Assembly (NCBI RefSeq): GCF_002860125.1
Contig: NZ_PGVA01000027.1
Span: forward strand, 1 to 50,130
Reading direction: 5' to 3'
Source: Bacillus canaveralius
Lineage (GTDB): Bacteria; Bacillota; Bacilli; Bacillales; Cytobacillaceae
Length of the DNA: 50,130 bases
Of the stretch, positions 1 to 9,227 are shown in pieces; position 1 is the first letter of the stretch; every line of letters starts with the position of its first letter. Below the pieces are notes generated by a model that saw nothing but the letters and a program-made list of their open reading frames with translations, was not told where the DNA came from and searched no databases. Position numbers and translations under genes: made by a program.

Positions 1-60
1 GATGACCCGCACGTACGGATCTGTGAGAGGCGCATGAAATTGTTCATGCGCCTACTCTAT
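1..60 (+). ncRNA. 3' end of a group II intron (domains V-VI), partial
   Basis: The first bases (ACGTACGGATC at 11-21) match the 3' strand of a group II intron domain V. They are followed by a domain-VI-like hairpin: GAG (25-27) pairs with CTC (55-57), and AGGCGCATGAA (28-38) pairs with TTCATGCGCCT (43-53) around a 4-nt loop. A54 is left bulged at the position of the branch-point adenosine, and the intron would end at the AT of 59-60, with A54 seventh from the end. The reverse transcriptase ORF and the rest of the intron would lie left of the window. Alternative reading: only an 11-bp rho-independent terminator of an upstream gene. The bulged A and the domain V string favour the intron. Confidence 0.6.
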
Positions 61-575
61 TTTATCTATGTTGTTATTTGTTTTTACTATACCTGACAAA
101 CTTTAAATAGATAACAAATTTGAACATAACTTAATTGTATAAAAAAAGTGAAATTATACTTAACAAAAGTATTGATTACCACCTTAGGATAAGTTATTAT
201 AATTAATAATTATTAATATTCTAAATATTCATTAATTAAATCATATTTAACTTAAGAGCTCAAAAAGGCTGAAAAAAAGTCAATTAATGACTTATTTTTA
301 TACATAATAGCCAGAAATTAAAATATAGTTAATGAACTGGACTAGCGTAGAATCTGGCAGGATTAAATATAATTAAAGAATTTTGGTTTCATTAATCCAA
401 TATAAGTTAACTCTAATTTAATTTATGAAGATTTCGTTTAAAACGGAAAAAGGTAAAGCAGAGTGAGTGACATTTACTGTAACCATCAATTATGAGGAGG
501 TGATCGCGGTACATATAAAATGTTGATTTAATTGATGCAGATACCAGCTCGTCATGGAAATTTAGGGGAGGTGAA
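61..575. other. AT-rich leader region without a recognised gene
   Basis: This stretch lies between the presumed intron end and the first permease and is very AT-rich up to about 420. I see no credible protein gene. The promoter of the ABC operon must lie here, but no -35/-10 pair with good spacing stands out (TTGATT at 172 and TATAAT at 198 are 20 nt apart, which is too long). At 495-505 there is an 11-base perfect anti-16S sequence (AGGAGGTGATC) that is followed only by tiny frames. Confidence 0.5.
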
Positions 576-1502
576 ATGATGGGAAGATTTCTTTTAAACC
601 GTTTTTTCCAGGCGATGATTGTACTTGTGGGTGCATCGGGAATTGCTTTCTTCATCCTTAGAGTTATTCCAGGCGATCCTGCGACCCTCATGTTACCTGA
701 AAATGCCACTGAAGAGGAAGTTAATCAAATGAGAGAATCCATGGGGTTGAATCTTCCTCTTTGGACACAGTACATCGTTTATTTTAAACAAATGCTTGTA
801 TTGGATTTTGGAGACAGTTTAAACCGTGGATTGCCATCCATGCAGCTGATTGTTGATCACTTGCCGGCAACGGCCATCCTGGTATTCTGGGCGATGGTGA
901 TTGCCATTGTCATTGCGATTCCACTTGGAATGTTAGCAGCGGTAAAGAAGAATAGTTTATCCGATTACGCGGTAAGTATTTTGGCGATGCTTGGCCAATC
1001 GGTTCCGAGCTATTGGCTGGGGATGATGCTGATTTTGCTGGTGGCGGTACGATGGGATCTTCTTCCGACATCCGGCTTTGGCAGCTGGAGCCATCTGGTT
1101 TTGCCAGCCTTTACTTTAGCGGTTTATCAGCTGGCTTTGATCGCGCGGTTGATGAGGTCGAGTATGCTTGATGTCATGCACAACGATTATGTCAGGACAG
1201 CGCGCGCCAAAGGCTTGCCAGAGAGAATTGTTCTTTTCAAGCACGTATTTAAAAATGCATTGATTCCGACGATCACGATGATCGGGCTCCAGACGGGTCA
1301 GCTGCTAGGCGGGGCCATCATTACGGAATACATTTTTTCCTGGCCGGGACTTGGATTCCTTACCGTTCAGTCAATTCAATTCCGTGACTATCCGATGATT
1401 CAATCGCTGGTAATTATATCTGCATTGGTCTTTGTCATCATCAACCTTATTGTTGATATTTTATATGCCGTTATCGATCGCCGAATCGTTGTGGATTCCT
1501 AA
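576..1502 (+). CDS. Peptide/opine-type ABC transporter permease (DppB/OppB-like)
   Basis: This 308-residue inner-membrane permease belongs to the binding-protein-dependent transport family and forms one half of the channel of an Opp/Dpp importer. The N-terminus (MGRFLLNRFFQAM) leads into a first transmembrane helix, and the typical OppB opening 'RVIPGDPA' follows at about residues 28-35. There are about six hydrophobic segments. The EAA loop that contacts the ATPases is visible near residues 205-225 (RTARAKGLPERIVLFKH). GGGGAGG at 565-571 precedes ATG 576; ATG 579 is equally possible. It is the first gene of the operon, with the second permease 13 nt downstream. The substrate cannot be read from the sequence, but the hydrolases in the same operon suggest an N-acylated amino acid or small peptide. 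Confidence 0.93.
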   Translation: MMGRFLLNRFFQAMIVLVGASGIAFFILRVIPGDPATLMLPENATEEEVNQMRESMGLNLPLWTQYIVYFKQMLVLDFGDSLNRGLPSMQLIVDHLPATAILVFWAMVIAIVIAIPLGMLAAVKKNSLSDYAVSILAMLGQSVPSYWLGMMLILLVAVRWDLLPTSGFGSWSHLVLPAFTLAVYQLALIARLMRSSMLDVMHNDYVRTARAKGLPERIVLFKHVFKNALIPTITMIGLQTGQLLGGAIITEYIFSWPGLGFLTVQSIQFRDYPMIQSLVIISALVFVIINLIVDILYAVIDRRIVVDS

Positions 1503-1515
1503 GGAGGATGAAAAT

Positions 1516-2355
1516 ATGTACTCTACCCTTCAGCGGGTTAGCCAAAGAAAAATTGCGGCTGTTGGACTCTTTCTTCTATTGATTGTCATCATCATCGCCG
1601 TCATAGCACCGTTGATTGTTCCAATGAATCCAGAGGAGCAGAACATTGTAGAGAGGCTGCAGCCTCCTGGTTGGACAGATGAAGAAGGGGTAAAGCACTG
1701 GCTCGGTACTGACCAGTTAGGCCGCGACGTATTAAGCAGGGTTATCGTCGGCTCCCGGGTTTCGATTATGGTTGCTGCAGGTGCCGTAATCATTGGCGGA
1801 ACGATTGGTCTTATTGTTGGTCTTGTTTCCGGATATTCCGGCGGATGGATCGACAGCGTGTTAATGCGGATCGTCGATATGCAATTGGCCTTTCCTTTCT
1901 TATTGCTGGCTCTTACGATGGTCACGATTCTCGGGCCAAGTGTGATGAATGTCGTGCTCGTCCTTTCTGTCACAAGCTGGATTTCTTATGCCAAAGTCGT
2001 AAGAAGCTCGGTTCTATCCATCAAGCATTTAGAATTCATAGAGGCGACAAGGGCAATAGGGGCGTCCAGATTCACGATCCTGTTCCGTCACATTCTTCCG
2101 AACATCATATCTCCCTTTATTGTCGTCGCCAGTTTTCAAGTGGCTACCTTAATTATTGCCGAATCCTCCCTTAGCTTTCTCGGTCTTGGCGTTCCCGCCA
2201 GCCAGCCAACGTGGGGGGGAATGCTGGCCGATGGAAGAGAGTATATGTCTGATGCATGGTGGATTGCTGTTTTTCCAGGAATGATGCTGATGGTTGTAGC
2301 GATGAGTGCCAACCTTTTTGGGGATGGCCTGCGTGATGCGCTTGATCCGCGCTAA
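1516..2355 (+). CDS. Peptide/opine-type ABC transporter permease (DppC/OppC-like)
   Basis: This 279-residue permease is the partner of the preceding gene. The start ATG at 1516 lies 8 nt after GGAGG (1503-1507), so the longer in-frame reading that overlaps the upstream gene is unlikely. The OppC hallmarks are present: one N-terminal helix, then 'HWLGTDQLGRDVLSRV' (about residues 57-72), and an EAA loop 'EATRAIGASRFTILFRHILPN' near residues 176-196. The C-terminus 'NLFGDGLRDALDPR' is diagnostic of the DppC family. It is the second channel subunit of the importer that also includes the lipoprotein at 3469 and the ATPases at 8217 and 9211. Confidence 0.94.
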   Translation: MYSTLQRVSQRKIAAVGLFLLLIVIIIAVIAPLIVPMNPEEQNIVERLQPPGWTDEEGVKHWLGTDQLGRDVLSRVIVGSRVSIMVAAGAVIIGGTIGLIVGLVSGYSGGWIDSVLMRIVDMQLAFPFLLLALTMVTILGPSVMNVVLVLSVTSWISYAKVVRSSVLSIKHLEFIEATRAIGASRFTILFRHILPNIISPFIVVASFQVATLIIAESSLSFLGLGVPASQPTWGGMLADGREYMSDAWWIAVFPGMMLMVVAMSANLFGDGLRDALDPR

Positions 2356-2382
2356 TTATACCTCAAGCTTCTATTAATCTTT

Positions 2383-3393
2383 TTGACAGAGGAGTTGAAT
2401 AGGAGATTGTCAGAAATCACAACCATTCATAGTTTAGAAGAATTAGAGCACAAGACCGGCGAGGTCCATGCCGCACGACTTCCAATTGGAAGCCTTCCTG
2501 ATTGTACCGAATTCTCCATTCCCGTTCTTGTTGGGGAAGGAAGCGAACCAGGACCGACTTTACTCTTAACTGCCCTGATCCATGGTGTTGAAATTGGTGG
2601 CTACGATGTAATAAGACGTTTGATCCGGGAAGAAATTGATTTTAAAAAGGTCCGTGGGCGCGTAGTGGCAGTACCTATCGTCAACCCATTTGCCCTTGCA
2701 GTATCCAACCGCTTCACCCCGCAGGATTCTGCGGATCTGAATCGGGTTTTTCCGGGTAGTGCGAACGGAACTCTTAGTCATCGGATTGCCCATACTTTGG
2801 TCGAAAAAATTGTAAAGCACGCTGATTATGTTGTTGATTATCATTCTTGTAATCCGCCTTCCTGTGTCTTTACGATTGTGGACGCTGAAGGAAGCGCAGA
2901 AGTACAGGAAAAGTCAATGGGAATGGCGCAGGCATTCGGTGCCATAACGGTTGCCCCTTCTGACAAAACTCAGGGAACCTTTAGCGGATACTTATCCTCC
3001 GTTGGGAAACCAGTGATCACACCGGAGCTCGTCTTCTCCCGCCGGTTTGATCAGTTGAGTTCTGACGCTGGAGTAATAGGAACTCTGAATGTCATGAAAT
3101 ACCTAGGTATGATCGATGGCCAGCCACAAGAGTTGCTGGGAACCCCACCGTTTAAACGGGGTTTACGTTACACTGCTCTTTTTGCGAAAACAGGCGGCTT
3201 CATCTACTTCAGTAAGAAAGTAACAGACCATGTTGAAAAGGATGAAGTAATTGCGACCATCCGTAACCCATGGGGTGAAGTGGTGGAAGAAGTAAGGGCT
3301 CCCGTTACCGGGATGATTATTGCGTACCCGATGGCGGGGAACCAGGCTTTGACGACAGGGGATAAGATCGCGTATTTTACCTCGGATTTTTAG
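2383..3393 (+). CDS. Succinylglutamate desuccinylase/aspartoacylase (AstE/AspA) family hydrolase
   Basis: This is a zinc-dependent amidohydrolase of the M14-like AstE/AspA family, which removes acyl groups from N-acyl amino acids. The zinc ligands are visible as H-x-x-E in 'LIHGVEIGG' (about residues 68-76) and the later His in 'VDYHSC'. A C-terminal glutamate in 'VITPELVF' is the likely general base. 'DSADLNRVFPG' is the family's substrate-binding Asn-Arg motif. At about 336 residues it has the usual length. TTG 2383 has no ribosome binding site; AGAGGAG at 2388-2394 fits TTG 2407 better (328 residues). It is clearly diverged from the three paralogues at 5147, 6212 and 7228. Its place between permease and binding-protein genes implies that it processes the imported compound in the cytoplasm. 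Confidence 0.87.
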   Translation: MTEELNRRLSEITTIHSLEELEHKTGEVHAARLPIGSLPDCTEFSIPVLVGEGSEPGPTLLLTALIHGVEIGGYDVIRRLIREEIDFKKVRGRVVAVPIVNPFALAVSNRFTPQDSADLNRVFPGSANGTLSHRIAHTLVEKIVKHADYVVDYHSCNPPSCVFTIVDAEGSAEVQEKSMGMAQAFGAITVAPSDKTQGTFSGYLSSVGKPVITPELVFSRRFDQLSSDAGVIGTLNVMKYLGMIDGQPQELLGTPPFKRGLRYTALFAKTGGFIYFSKKVTDHVEKDEVIATIRNPWGEVVEEVRAPVTGMIIAYPMAGNQALTTGDKIAYFTSDF

Positions 3394-3468
3394 TATCAGC
3401 ATTTTGATAAGGGGTTTCATGCATTAAAAGGATAGATTGAATCAACTATTAATGAGGGGGTTGTGAAT

Positions 3469-5025
3469 GTGTTTAAGAGATTCCGAGTATCTGCATTGCT
3501 GCTGGTTATGATTTTTTTACTAGGTGCGTGTTCTGCCGTTAATTCAACATCAACGAAGGATAAGGAAGATGGAAAGGAACCTCAAAAAGCGGAAAAGAAG
3601 GAGCTCGCGATTGCTACTGGTTCGGATCCGATCAGCCTTGATCCCCGCAAAACATGGTCAGGACCCGGCTACAGCATGAACTCTCATATTTTTGAACCTC
3701 TCGTTTTCCGTACCATTGAAGGTGGCAAGGTGAAGATTGAGGGCGTACTTGCAGAGAAATTTGAGAACGTCGATGATCTAACCTGGAAGTTTACCCTTCG
3801 CCAGGGCGTTAAATTTCACAACGGAGCGCCTCTTACTGCCAATTCTGTTAAATTTACAATTGACTCGATCAACGATCCTAATTTCAATACCCCGCTTAAA
3901 ACATGGCTGAGAGACGTTGCAGAAGTAACAACGGAAGGAGATTCTGTCGTTATTATTAAAACGAAAACACCAACAAGGGGATTAATCAGTTCTCTTGCCC
4001 AGGTGCCAATTGTAGAACAGGGTGCCGTAGAACAACTGGGTGAAGAATATAATACAAAGCCTGTAGGGACCGGCCCGTATAAGGTCGTTAAGTATACCCC
4101 TAACAATGAATTGCAATTAGAACGATATGATGGCTACTGGGGTAAGGCCGGAGTTAGTGATACGATCCGATTCAAAATTATGCCTGAAAATGCGGTTCGC
4201 TTGGCAGCACTTCAACGTGGTGATGTCCAGATCGCTGAAACGATGTCGACAGACAAAATTAACACGATCAAGAACGATCCGGAGCTGGATGTTTCCATTA
4301 CAAAAACACTTCGCGTTGACTTCTTAGTTTTAGAGTTTAAAAACAAATGGATGGCCAATCAAAAATTCCGCGATGCACTTTCACTGGCTGTGGACCGAAA
4401 AGGTTTAGTGGATAATGTTCTAGGCGGTACAACGATTCCTGCTTCCTCCGTATCTCCTCCGGGAACAATCGGTTTTAACGAGGATCTGCCAGTTTATGAA
4501 TTTAACCTGGATGAAGCGAAGAAGCTCCTTAAGGAATCTGGTTACGATGGATCTCCTATCAAGATGGGTGCTCCGATCGGCCGCTACGCCATGGACAAAC
4601 AAATTGGTGAAGCGATCGCCGGTATGCTTAAGAAGGCAGGAGTTAACATCCAACTGGAATCCTTGGAGTGGAGCTCCTATGTACCGAAAACGGATGAAGA
4701 TGCTTACGACATCTGGTTTATCGGTGCAACAGACTTTACGATCAATCCAAGCAAGCACTGGGATGGTTACTTCTATTCCAAAACATCTGAAAACAACTAT
4801 GCAAATCCTGAAATTGACAAGTTGATGGATCAAGCCATCCAGACCATTGATAACGATCAAGCGGCCGGGCTTTATATGAAAATCCAGGAGATCCTTCATA
4901 AGGATAAGCCTACACTTCCGCTTTACTACGAGCCGCAGATTATCGGTGTAAGAAAAGGCCTTAACAACTTTGCTCCAAGACTTGACGAGTATGTAAACGT
5001 TTCTGGAGCCGAGTTTACGAAGTAA
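3469..5025 (+). CDS. Extracellular solute-binding lipoprotein, family 5 (Opp/Dpp type)
   Basis: This is the substrate-binding component of the importer (SBP_bac_5), anchored outside the membrane. It has a lipoprotein signal with basic start, hydrophobic core and lipobox LLGAC, and a cleavage Cys near residue 21. A lysine/glutamate-rich linker follows. The mature part has family-5 signatures such as 'LTWKFTLRQGVKFHNGAPL' and 'PVGTGPYKVVKY'. At 518 residues the length is standard. GTG 3469 is preferred because GAGGGGG (3454-3460) lies 8 nt upstream; GTG 3463 would be too close. It follows the permeases and the first hydrolase, and paired hairpins at 5056-5098 separate it from the next gene, possibly allowing differential expression. 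The ligand is unknown. Confidence 0.94.
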   Translation: MFKRFRVSALLLVMIFLLGACSAVNSTSTKDKEDGKEPQKAEKKELAIATGSDPISLDPRKTWSGPGYSMNSHIFEPLVFRTIEGGKVKIEGVLAEKFENVDDLTWKFTLRQGVKFHNGAPLTANSVKFTIDSINDPNFNTPLKTWLRDVAEVTTEGDSVVIIKTKTPTRGLISSLAQVPIVEQGAVEQLGEEYNTKPVGTGPYKVVKYTPNNELQLERYDGYWGKAGVSDTIRFKIMPENAVRLAALQRGDVQIAETMSTDKINTIKNDPELDVSITKTLRVDFLVLEFKNKWMANQKFRDALSLAVDRKGLVDNVLGGTTIPASSVSPPGTIGFNEDLPVYEFNLDEAKKLLKESGYDGSPIKMGAPIGRYAMDKQIGEAIAGMLKKAGVNIQLESLEWSSYVPKTDEDAYDIWFIGATDFTINPSKHWDGYFYSKTSENNYANPEIDKLMDQAIQTIDNDQAAGLYMKIQEILHKDKPTLPLYYEPQIIGVRKGLNNFAPRLDEYVNVSGAEFTK

Positions 5026-5055
5026 TAAATTATCCCACATTAGCGGGCAGTATGA

Positions 5056-5098
5056 CCCCCACCTCAAGAAGTTGAGGAAATCGAGTATTCTAGGTGGG
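5056..5098 (+). terminator. Intercistronic hairpin with two mutually exclusive pairings
   Basis: CCCACCT (5058-5064) can pair with AGGTGGG (5092-5098), or CCTCAA (5062-5067) can pair with TTGAGG (5072-5077). The arms share CCT, so the two folds compete. No T-run follows, so this is more likely an mRNA-stabilising or processing hairpin, or a weak attenuator, than a true terminator. Confidence 0.45.
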
Positions 5099-5146
5099 TA
5101 AACTGTTTCAATTTATCGAAAAACTGTTTGAAAAGGAGGCTATTTA

Positions 5147-6109
5147 TTGAAGACGATTGGAACAGCCGAAGTCATCCGGGGTGAGAAAACGAAAGGTTAT
5201 TTACAGGTAGGAACCGATACAGATGGATCTCCATTTCAGGTACCAGTACTGATTGCGGCAGGGGAAAACGATGGACCGACCGTTTGGGTCCAGGGAGGCA
5301 TTCACGGCGATGAATACGGAGGCACAGCATCCATCATCCGATTTTTTCAGGAGCTGGACACCAGCCAGCTCCGCGGCAACTTTGTCGCATTGCCAGTAGT
5401 AAATCTGCCTTCTTTCAAGGCCCGCTACCGGACTTCCCCGGTGGACGGCGCTAACCTGAACCGAATTTTCCCTGGGGATCCGAAAGGAACTTATAGCCAG
5501 CGGCTAGCACACGCATTATTGGAGTCTGTCAAAGAAAATGCGGATTATGTGCTTGACCTTCACTCTGGTGGTATCGGACTCCATGTCGATTACTTCATGA
5601 TTTGCAGATACGCAGAAACGGAAGCCTCCAAGAAATCAATGTGGCTCGCCGAGCGTATGGGTGCAGAAGTCATTTGGCGGGTTGAAGGAGAATCAGCTAC
5701 AAGCGGTGTTGGTACGGATCACATCACGAAAAGCGGTATTCCTGCTGTAACCATCGAGGTTGGAGGAGGAAATGTGTCAGAGAATCATGAACGCCTCTAT
5801 AAAGAATCGATTGAGAATGCCTTTAAGGCACTCGACATGCTCCCGGGTGAAGCACCTGTTCAAAAGGAATATGCCGTTTATAAAGAGGGTGACTTCATTT
5901 TTGCGGGCCAGGGCGGATTGTTTGTTCCCGCTTGTAAGGTAGGTTCCATTTTAAACAAGGGCGATTTGATCGGTTCGATTATCAACCTTTATGGAGAGGT
6001 CACAGAGGAGCTGCGCTGTTCTTCGGATAACGCTTACCTTGCAGCGACGGGGCACCGCTACTGGCCTTTACATCCTGGACAGCTGGTTGCTGAAACTTAT
6101 ACGGCCTGA
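5147..6109 (+). CDS. AstE/AspA family zinc hydrolase, tandem paralogue 1
   Basis: This 320-residue cytoplasmic zinc amidohydrolase is of the succinylglutamate desuccinylase/aspartoacylase family. Zinc motif: '[10 protein letters not shown]' (His and Glu near residues 51-54) and the second His in 'DLHSGG'. The Asn-Arg substrate motif is '[19 protein letters not shown]', and the catalytic Glu sits in 'VTIEVGGGN'. The TTG start at 5147 lies 7 nt after AAGGAGG (5133-5139). It shares most of its sequence with the next two genes, so it is part of a recent tandem triplication. Family members include N-acetyl-diaminobutyrate deacetylase and aspartoacylase. The substrate here is unknown, but the gene sits inside an Opp-type import operon. 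Confidence 0.88.
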   Translation: MKTIGTAEVIRGEKTKGYLQVGTDTDGSPFQVPVLIAAGENDGPTVWVQGGIHGDEYGGTASIIRFFQELDTSQLRGNFVALPVVNLPSFKARYRTSPVDGANLNRIFPGDPKGTYSQRLAHALLESVKENADYVLDLHSGGIGLHVDYFMICRYAETEASKKSMWLAERMGAEVIWRVEGESATSGVGTDHITKSGIPAVTIEVGGGNVSENHERLYKESIENAFKALDMLPGEAPVQKEYAVYKEGDFIFAGQGGLFVPACKVGSILNKGDLIGSIINLYGEVTEELRCSSDNAYLAATGHRYWPLHPGQLVAETYTA

Positions 6110-6111
6110 AC

Positions 6112-6159
6112 AAAAAGTGCCTTCCAGGAGTAAAAGTTTTACCCTGGAGGCTCCTTTTT
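6112..6159 (+). terminator. Terminator/attenuator between hydrolase paralogues 1 and 2
   Basis: GTGCCTTCCAGG (6117-6128) pairs with CCTGGAGGC (6143-6151) with one bulged T around an A/T-rich loop, and the hairpin is followed by CCTTTTTA. It looks like a genuine rho-independent site that could reduce expression of the downstream hydrolases and ATPases. The operon probably reads through in part. Confidence 0.6.
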
Positions 6160-6211
6160 ACAGAAATAAGAGCTAAATATTCGTTTTATAAACATGGAGG
6201 AGGAAAACGAT

Positions 6212-7186
6212 TTGAAAACCATTGGAACAGCACAAGTAATCCAAGGTGAAAAAACTAGAGGATACTTACAGGTTGGGAGCGATACAGATGGATCAGCTTT
6301 TCAAATACCGGTATTAGTGGCTTCCGGGAAGGAAGATGGGCCAACCATTTGGGTCCAAGGCTGTATTCATGGTGAAGAATATGGCGGAGCGGCCTCGATC
6401 ATCCGATTCTTTCAGGAATTGGATCTCAGCCAGGTACGGGGTACCTTTGTTGGCGTTCCGGTTACCAATCCACCTTCGTTTAAAGCAAGGAGCCGAATTT
6501 CTCCTCTTGATGGCGCCAACCTGAACCGTATTTTCCCGGGGGATCCGAAGGGTACGTACAGTCAGCGATTAGCCCACGTATTGCTTACAACGGTCCAAGA
6601 GAATGCTGATTACGTGATCGATTTACATTCCGGCGGTATTGGGGCTGAAGTGCCTTTCTATATGATCTGTAAATACGACGAATCAGCAGCGGCAAAGAAG
6701 TCGTTTTGGCTGGCAGAGCGTATGGGTTCAGATGTTATTTGGCGTTCTGCAGGGGAAGCAGGGACAGGTGGAACGGGAACGGCCCACACAGTCAAAAGTG
6801 GCATTCCTACTGTTACCGTCGAGTGCGGAGGAGGAAATGTGACGGAGGAACATGAACGTCTTTTTAAATTCTCCATTAAGAATGCTATGAAAGCGCTCGA
6901 CATGCTCCCAGGTGAAGCTCCTGTACAAAAGGAATATACCGTAATCAATAAAGCGGATTTCCTTTTTACTGGAGAAGGCGGATTGTTTGTTCCGGCTTGT
7001 AAGGTCGGCGATGTTTTAAATAAAGGAGACCTGATCGGCTCGATTATGAACCTTTATGGTGATATCACTGAGGAAATCCACTGTCCTTTAGACAATGCCT
7101 ACATCGCTGCAACTGGCCACCGTTATTGGCCGACTGAACCAGGGCAGCTGATTGCTGAAGCAATCCCAGTAGAAAGTAAAAAGTAG
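6212..7186 (+). CDS. AstE/AspA family zinc hydrolase, tandem paralogue 2
   Basis: This 324-residue protein is closely related to the flanking genes at 5147 and 7228. The same zinc motif (here 'GCIHGEEYGG' with Glu in place of Asp in the middle), 'DLHSGG', '[14 protein letters not shown]' and 'VTVECGGGN' are present, so catalysis should be intact. The TTG start at 6212 is chosen because GGAGGAGG (6197-6204) lies just upstream and the protein then begins LKTIGTAQV like its paralogues; the ATG at 6194 would overlap the ribosome binding site. Differences cluster in the middle (about residues 143-185, for example EVPFYMICKYDES against HVDYFMICRYAET), where substrate choice is plausible. The specific substrate is unknown. 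Confidence 0.88.
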   Translation: MKTIGTAQVIQGEKTRGYLQVGSDTDGSAFQIPVLVASGKEDGPTIWVQGCIHGEEYGGAASIIRFFQELDLSQVRGTFVGVPVTNPPSFKARSRISPLDGANLNRIFPGDPKGTYSQRLAHVLLTTVQENADYVIDLHSGGIGAEVPFYMICKYDESAAAKKSFWLAERMGSDVIWRSAGEAGTGGTGTAHTVKSGIPTVTVECGGGNVTEEHERLFKFSIKNAMKALDMLPGEAPVQKEYTVINKADFLFTGEGGLFVPACKVGDVLNKGDLIGSIMNLYGDITEEIHCPLDNAYIAATGHRYWPTEPGQLIAEAIPVESKK

Positions 7187-7227
7187 TCAGAATTTTAATA
7201 TTGATAAAAATTAAGGGAGGCTATTCC

Positions 7228-8220
7228 ATGAAGACAGTTGGTACAGCGGAGGTTATTCCGGAAAAAAAAACAAAAGGTTATTTACACGCTGGAACAGATA
7301 CGGATGGTTCTCCTTTCCAGCTTCCCGTTTTGGTTGCGGCGGGGAAGGAGGAAGGGCCAACGATTTGGGTCCAGGGTTGTATCCACGGTGACGAATATGG
7401 GGGAGCTGCCTCGATCATCCGATTCTTTCAGGAATTGGACCTAAGCAAGCTTCGCGGGACCTTTGTGGGCGTCCCGGTTACGAATCTACCTTCCTTCAAG
7501 GCACGATACCGGACTTCGCCGCTTGACGGTGCCAATTTGAACAGGATATTCCCTGGTGACCCGAAAGGAACATATAGCCAGCGTTTGGCTCATACATTGA
7601 TTTCCACTATTTCAGAGACAGCCGATTATGTGATTGATTTGCACTCGGGCGGCAATGGTGCGTACGTGCCATTTTACGTTATCTGTGATTACAACGACAC
7701 CGAGGCGGGCAAGAAATCGTTGTGGCTCGCTGAGCGTATGGGAGCAGATGTCATCTGGCGTTCTGAAGCAGAAACAGATATTACAGGTACCGGAACGGCC
7801 CAGCTTGTAAAGAACGGCATTCCTGCTGTCACGGTCGAATGTGGCGGTGGAAATGTCACGGAAGATCATGAACGCCTCTTTAAAGAATCCATTGAAAATG
7901 CGATGAAAGCTCTTGAGATGCTGCCGGGCCTGGCACCTATTCAAAATGAATATACTGTGATCAATGGGGCGGATTTCTTTTTTACAGGCCAAGGGGGTTT
8001 GTTTGTTCCGGCTTGCAATGTCGGTGATGTTTTGAATAAAGGAGATCTGCTCGGGTCGGTTATGAACCTTTATGGTGACACTACAGAAGAGCTGCACTGT
8101 CCTTCCGATGATGCCTACATTGCGGCTATTGGCCACCGATACTGGCCGGTTCACCCTGGCCAGCTGATAGCCGAAGCTATTCCGGTAATAGAACGGTTTT
8201 CAAAGGAAAAAGGGTCATGA
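7228..8220 (+). CDS. AstE/AspA family zinc hydrolase, tandem paralogue 3
   Basis: This is the third close paralogue, 330 residues, with zinc motif '[10 protein letters not shown]', '[13 protein letters not shown]', '[14 protein letters not shown]' and 'VTVECGGGN'. ATG 7228 follows AAGGGAGG (7213-7220) by 7 nt. The C-terminus is extended by a few charged residues, and the stop codon overlaps the start of the ATPase gene (ATGA at 8217-8220), so the two are translationally coupled. That coupling ties the hydrolases to the transporter as one functional unit. It is probably a deacylase or desuccinylase acting on the imported ligand. Confidence 0.88.
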   Translation: MKTVGTAEVIPEKKTKGYLHAGTDTDGSPFQLPVLVAAGKEEGPTIWVQGCIHGDEYGGAASIIRFFQELDLSKLRGTFVGVPVTNLPSFKARYRTSPLDGANLNRIFPGDPKGTYSQRLAHTLISTISETADYVIDLHSGGNGAYVPFYVICDYNDTEAGKKSLWLAERMGADVIWRSEAETDITGTGTAQLVKNGIPAVTVECGGGNVTEDHERLFKESIENAMKALEMLPGLAPIQNEYTVINGADFFFTGQGGLFVPACNVGDVLNKGDLLGSVMNLYGDTTEELHCPSDDAYIAAIGHRYWPVHPGQLIAEAIPVIERFSKEKGS

Positions 8221-9227
8221 AACCGCCTATTCTGGAGGTTCATGACTTAGCTGTCAGTTTCCATGGGAAACAGGGAGTTGTACCAGCCGTTGACGGTGTA
8301 TCTTTCGAGATACAACCGTCCGAGACGGTCTGTATTGTCGGCGAGTCTGGTTCAGGCAAGAGTGTAACCTCGCTTGCGATCATGGGGCTTTTATCCAAAC
8401 CGGCGGGCAGAGTAGATCAGGGTCATATTTTATTAGAAGGTGAAGATTTACTTAAAAAGAGTCCGAAGGAAATGCGTAAAGTGCGTGGAAATGATATTGC
8501 GATGATCTTTCAGGAGCCGATGACTTCGTTAAATCCTGTGTTTACCGTCGGTGACCAAATCGCCGAGGCCCTTCGTTACCACAAAGGATTGAGCAAAAAA
8601 GAGGCCATGAAAAAGTCGGTGGAATTCCTGCGATTAGTAGGTATTCCTTCCCCGGAACAACGAGTGCACGAATATCCCCATCAGCTTTCTGGGGGAATGA
8701 GGCAGAGGGTCATGATTGCCATGGCTTTGACTTGCGATCCTAAGCTGCTCATTGCGGATGAACCTACAACGGCACTGGACGTAACGATTCAAGCCCAGGT
8801 GCTGGAATTAATGAAGGGACTGAAAGAGAAGCTCGGTATGTCCATCCTGCTCATCACTCATGATTTGGGTGTTGTGGCCGACATGGCTGACAGGGTCGTG
8901 GTCATGTATGCCGGAAAGGTAGTCGAAGAAGGGAGTGTCTGGGAAATCTTCGAGCGCCCTAATCATCCTTATACATTAGGCTTGCTAGAAGCTATGCCTT
9001 CCCTTGAAGAGAAAGGGGAACGGCTGCAGACGATTAAAGGTGTCATTCCCAATCTTCTCCAGCTTCCAACCGGGTGCCGTTTTAACCCCCGTTGCCCTTT
9101 CGTGTCTGATCTGTGCCGCCAATCAGAGCCTGAGCTCGAAGAAGTAGGAGATGGTCGGCGGGTGGCTTGCTGGCATTATAATAAACTTCAGGAAGTGGAG
9201 GTGACCAAGGGTGATAGAACGGGCTGA
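8217..9227 (+). CDS. ABC transporter ATP-binding protein (DppD/OppD-like)
   Basis: This 336-residue ATPase is on the cytoplasmic face of the importer. Visible motifs in order: Walker A 'GESGSGKSV' (about residues 43-51), Q-loop '[12 protein letters not shown]', signature 'LSGGMRQR' (about 157-164), Walker B '[12 protein letters not shown]', and H-loop '[14 protein letters not shown]'. The C-terminal oligopeptide-transporter extension contains a Cys-rich stretch '[14 protein letters not shown]', which in OppD/DppD proteins can bind an Fe-S cluster. The start overlaps the upstream stop by 4 nt, and the stop overlaps the next start by 17 nt. Confidence 0.95.
   Translation: MKPPILEVHDLAVSFHGKQGVVPAVDGVSFEIQPSETVCIVGESGSGKSVTSLAIMGLLSKPAGRVDQGHILLEGEDLLKKSPKEMRKVRGNDIAMIFQEPMTSLNPVFTVGDQIAEALRYHKGLSKKEAMKKSVEFLRLVGIPSPEQRVHEYPHQLSGGMRQRVMIAMALTCDPKLLIADEPTTALDVTIQAQVLELMKGLKEKLGMSILLITHDLGVVADMADRVVVMYAGKVVEEGSVWEIFERPNHPYTLGLLEAMPSLEEKGERLQTIKGVIPNLLQLPTGCRFNPRCPFVSDLCRQSEPELEEVGDGRRVACWHYNKLQEVEVTKGDRTG

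Noticed and set aside
172-203. TTGATT/TATAAT as promoter of the first ABC operon
   Set aside because: The spacer is 20 nt, outside the useful range, in a region where AT-rich hexamers occur by chance.
1530-1973. Long minus-strand frame opposite the DppC-like permease
   Set aside because: Shadow of a well-supported permease gene; low-complexity composition and no ribosome binding site.
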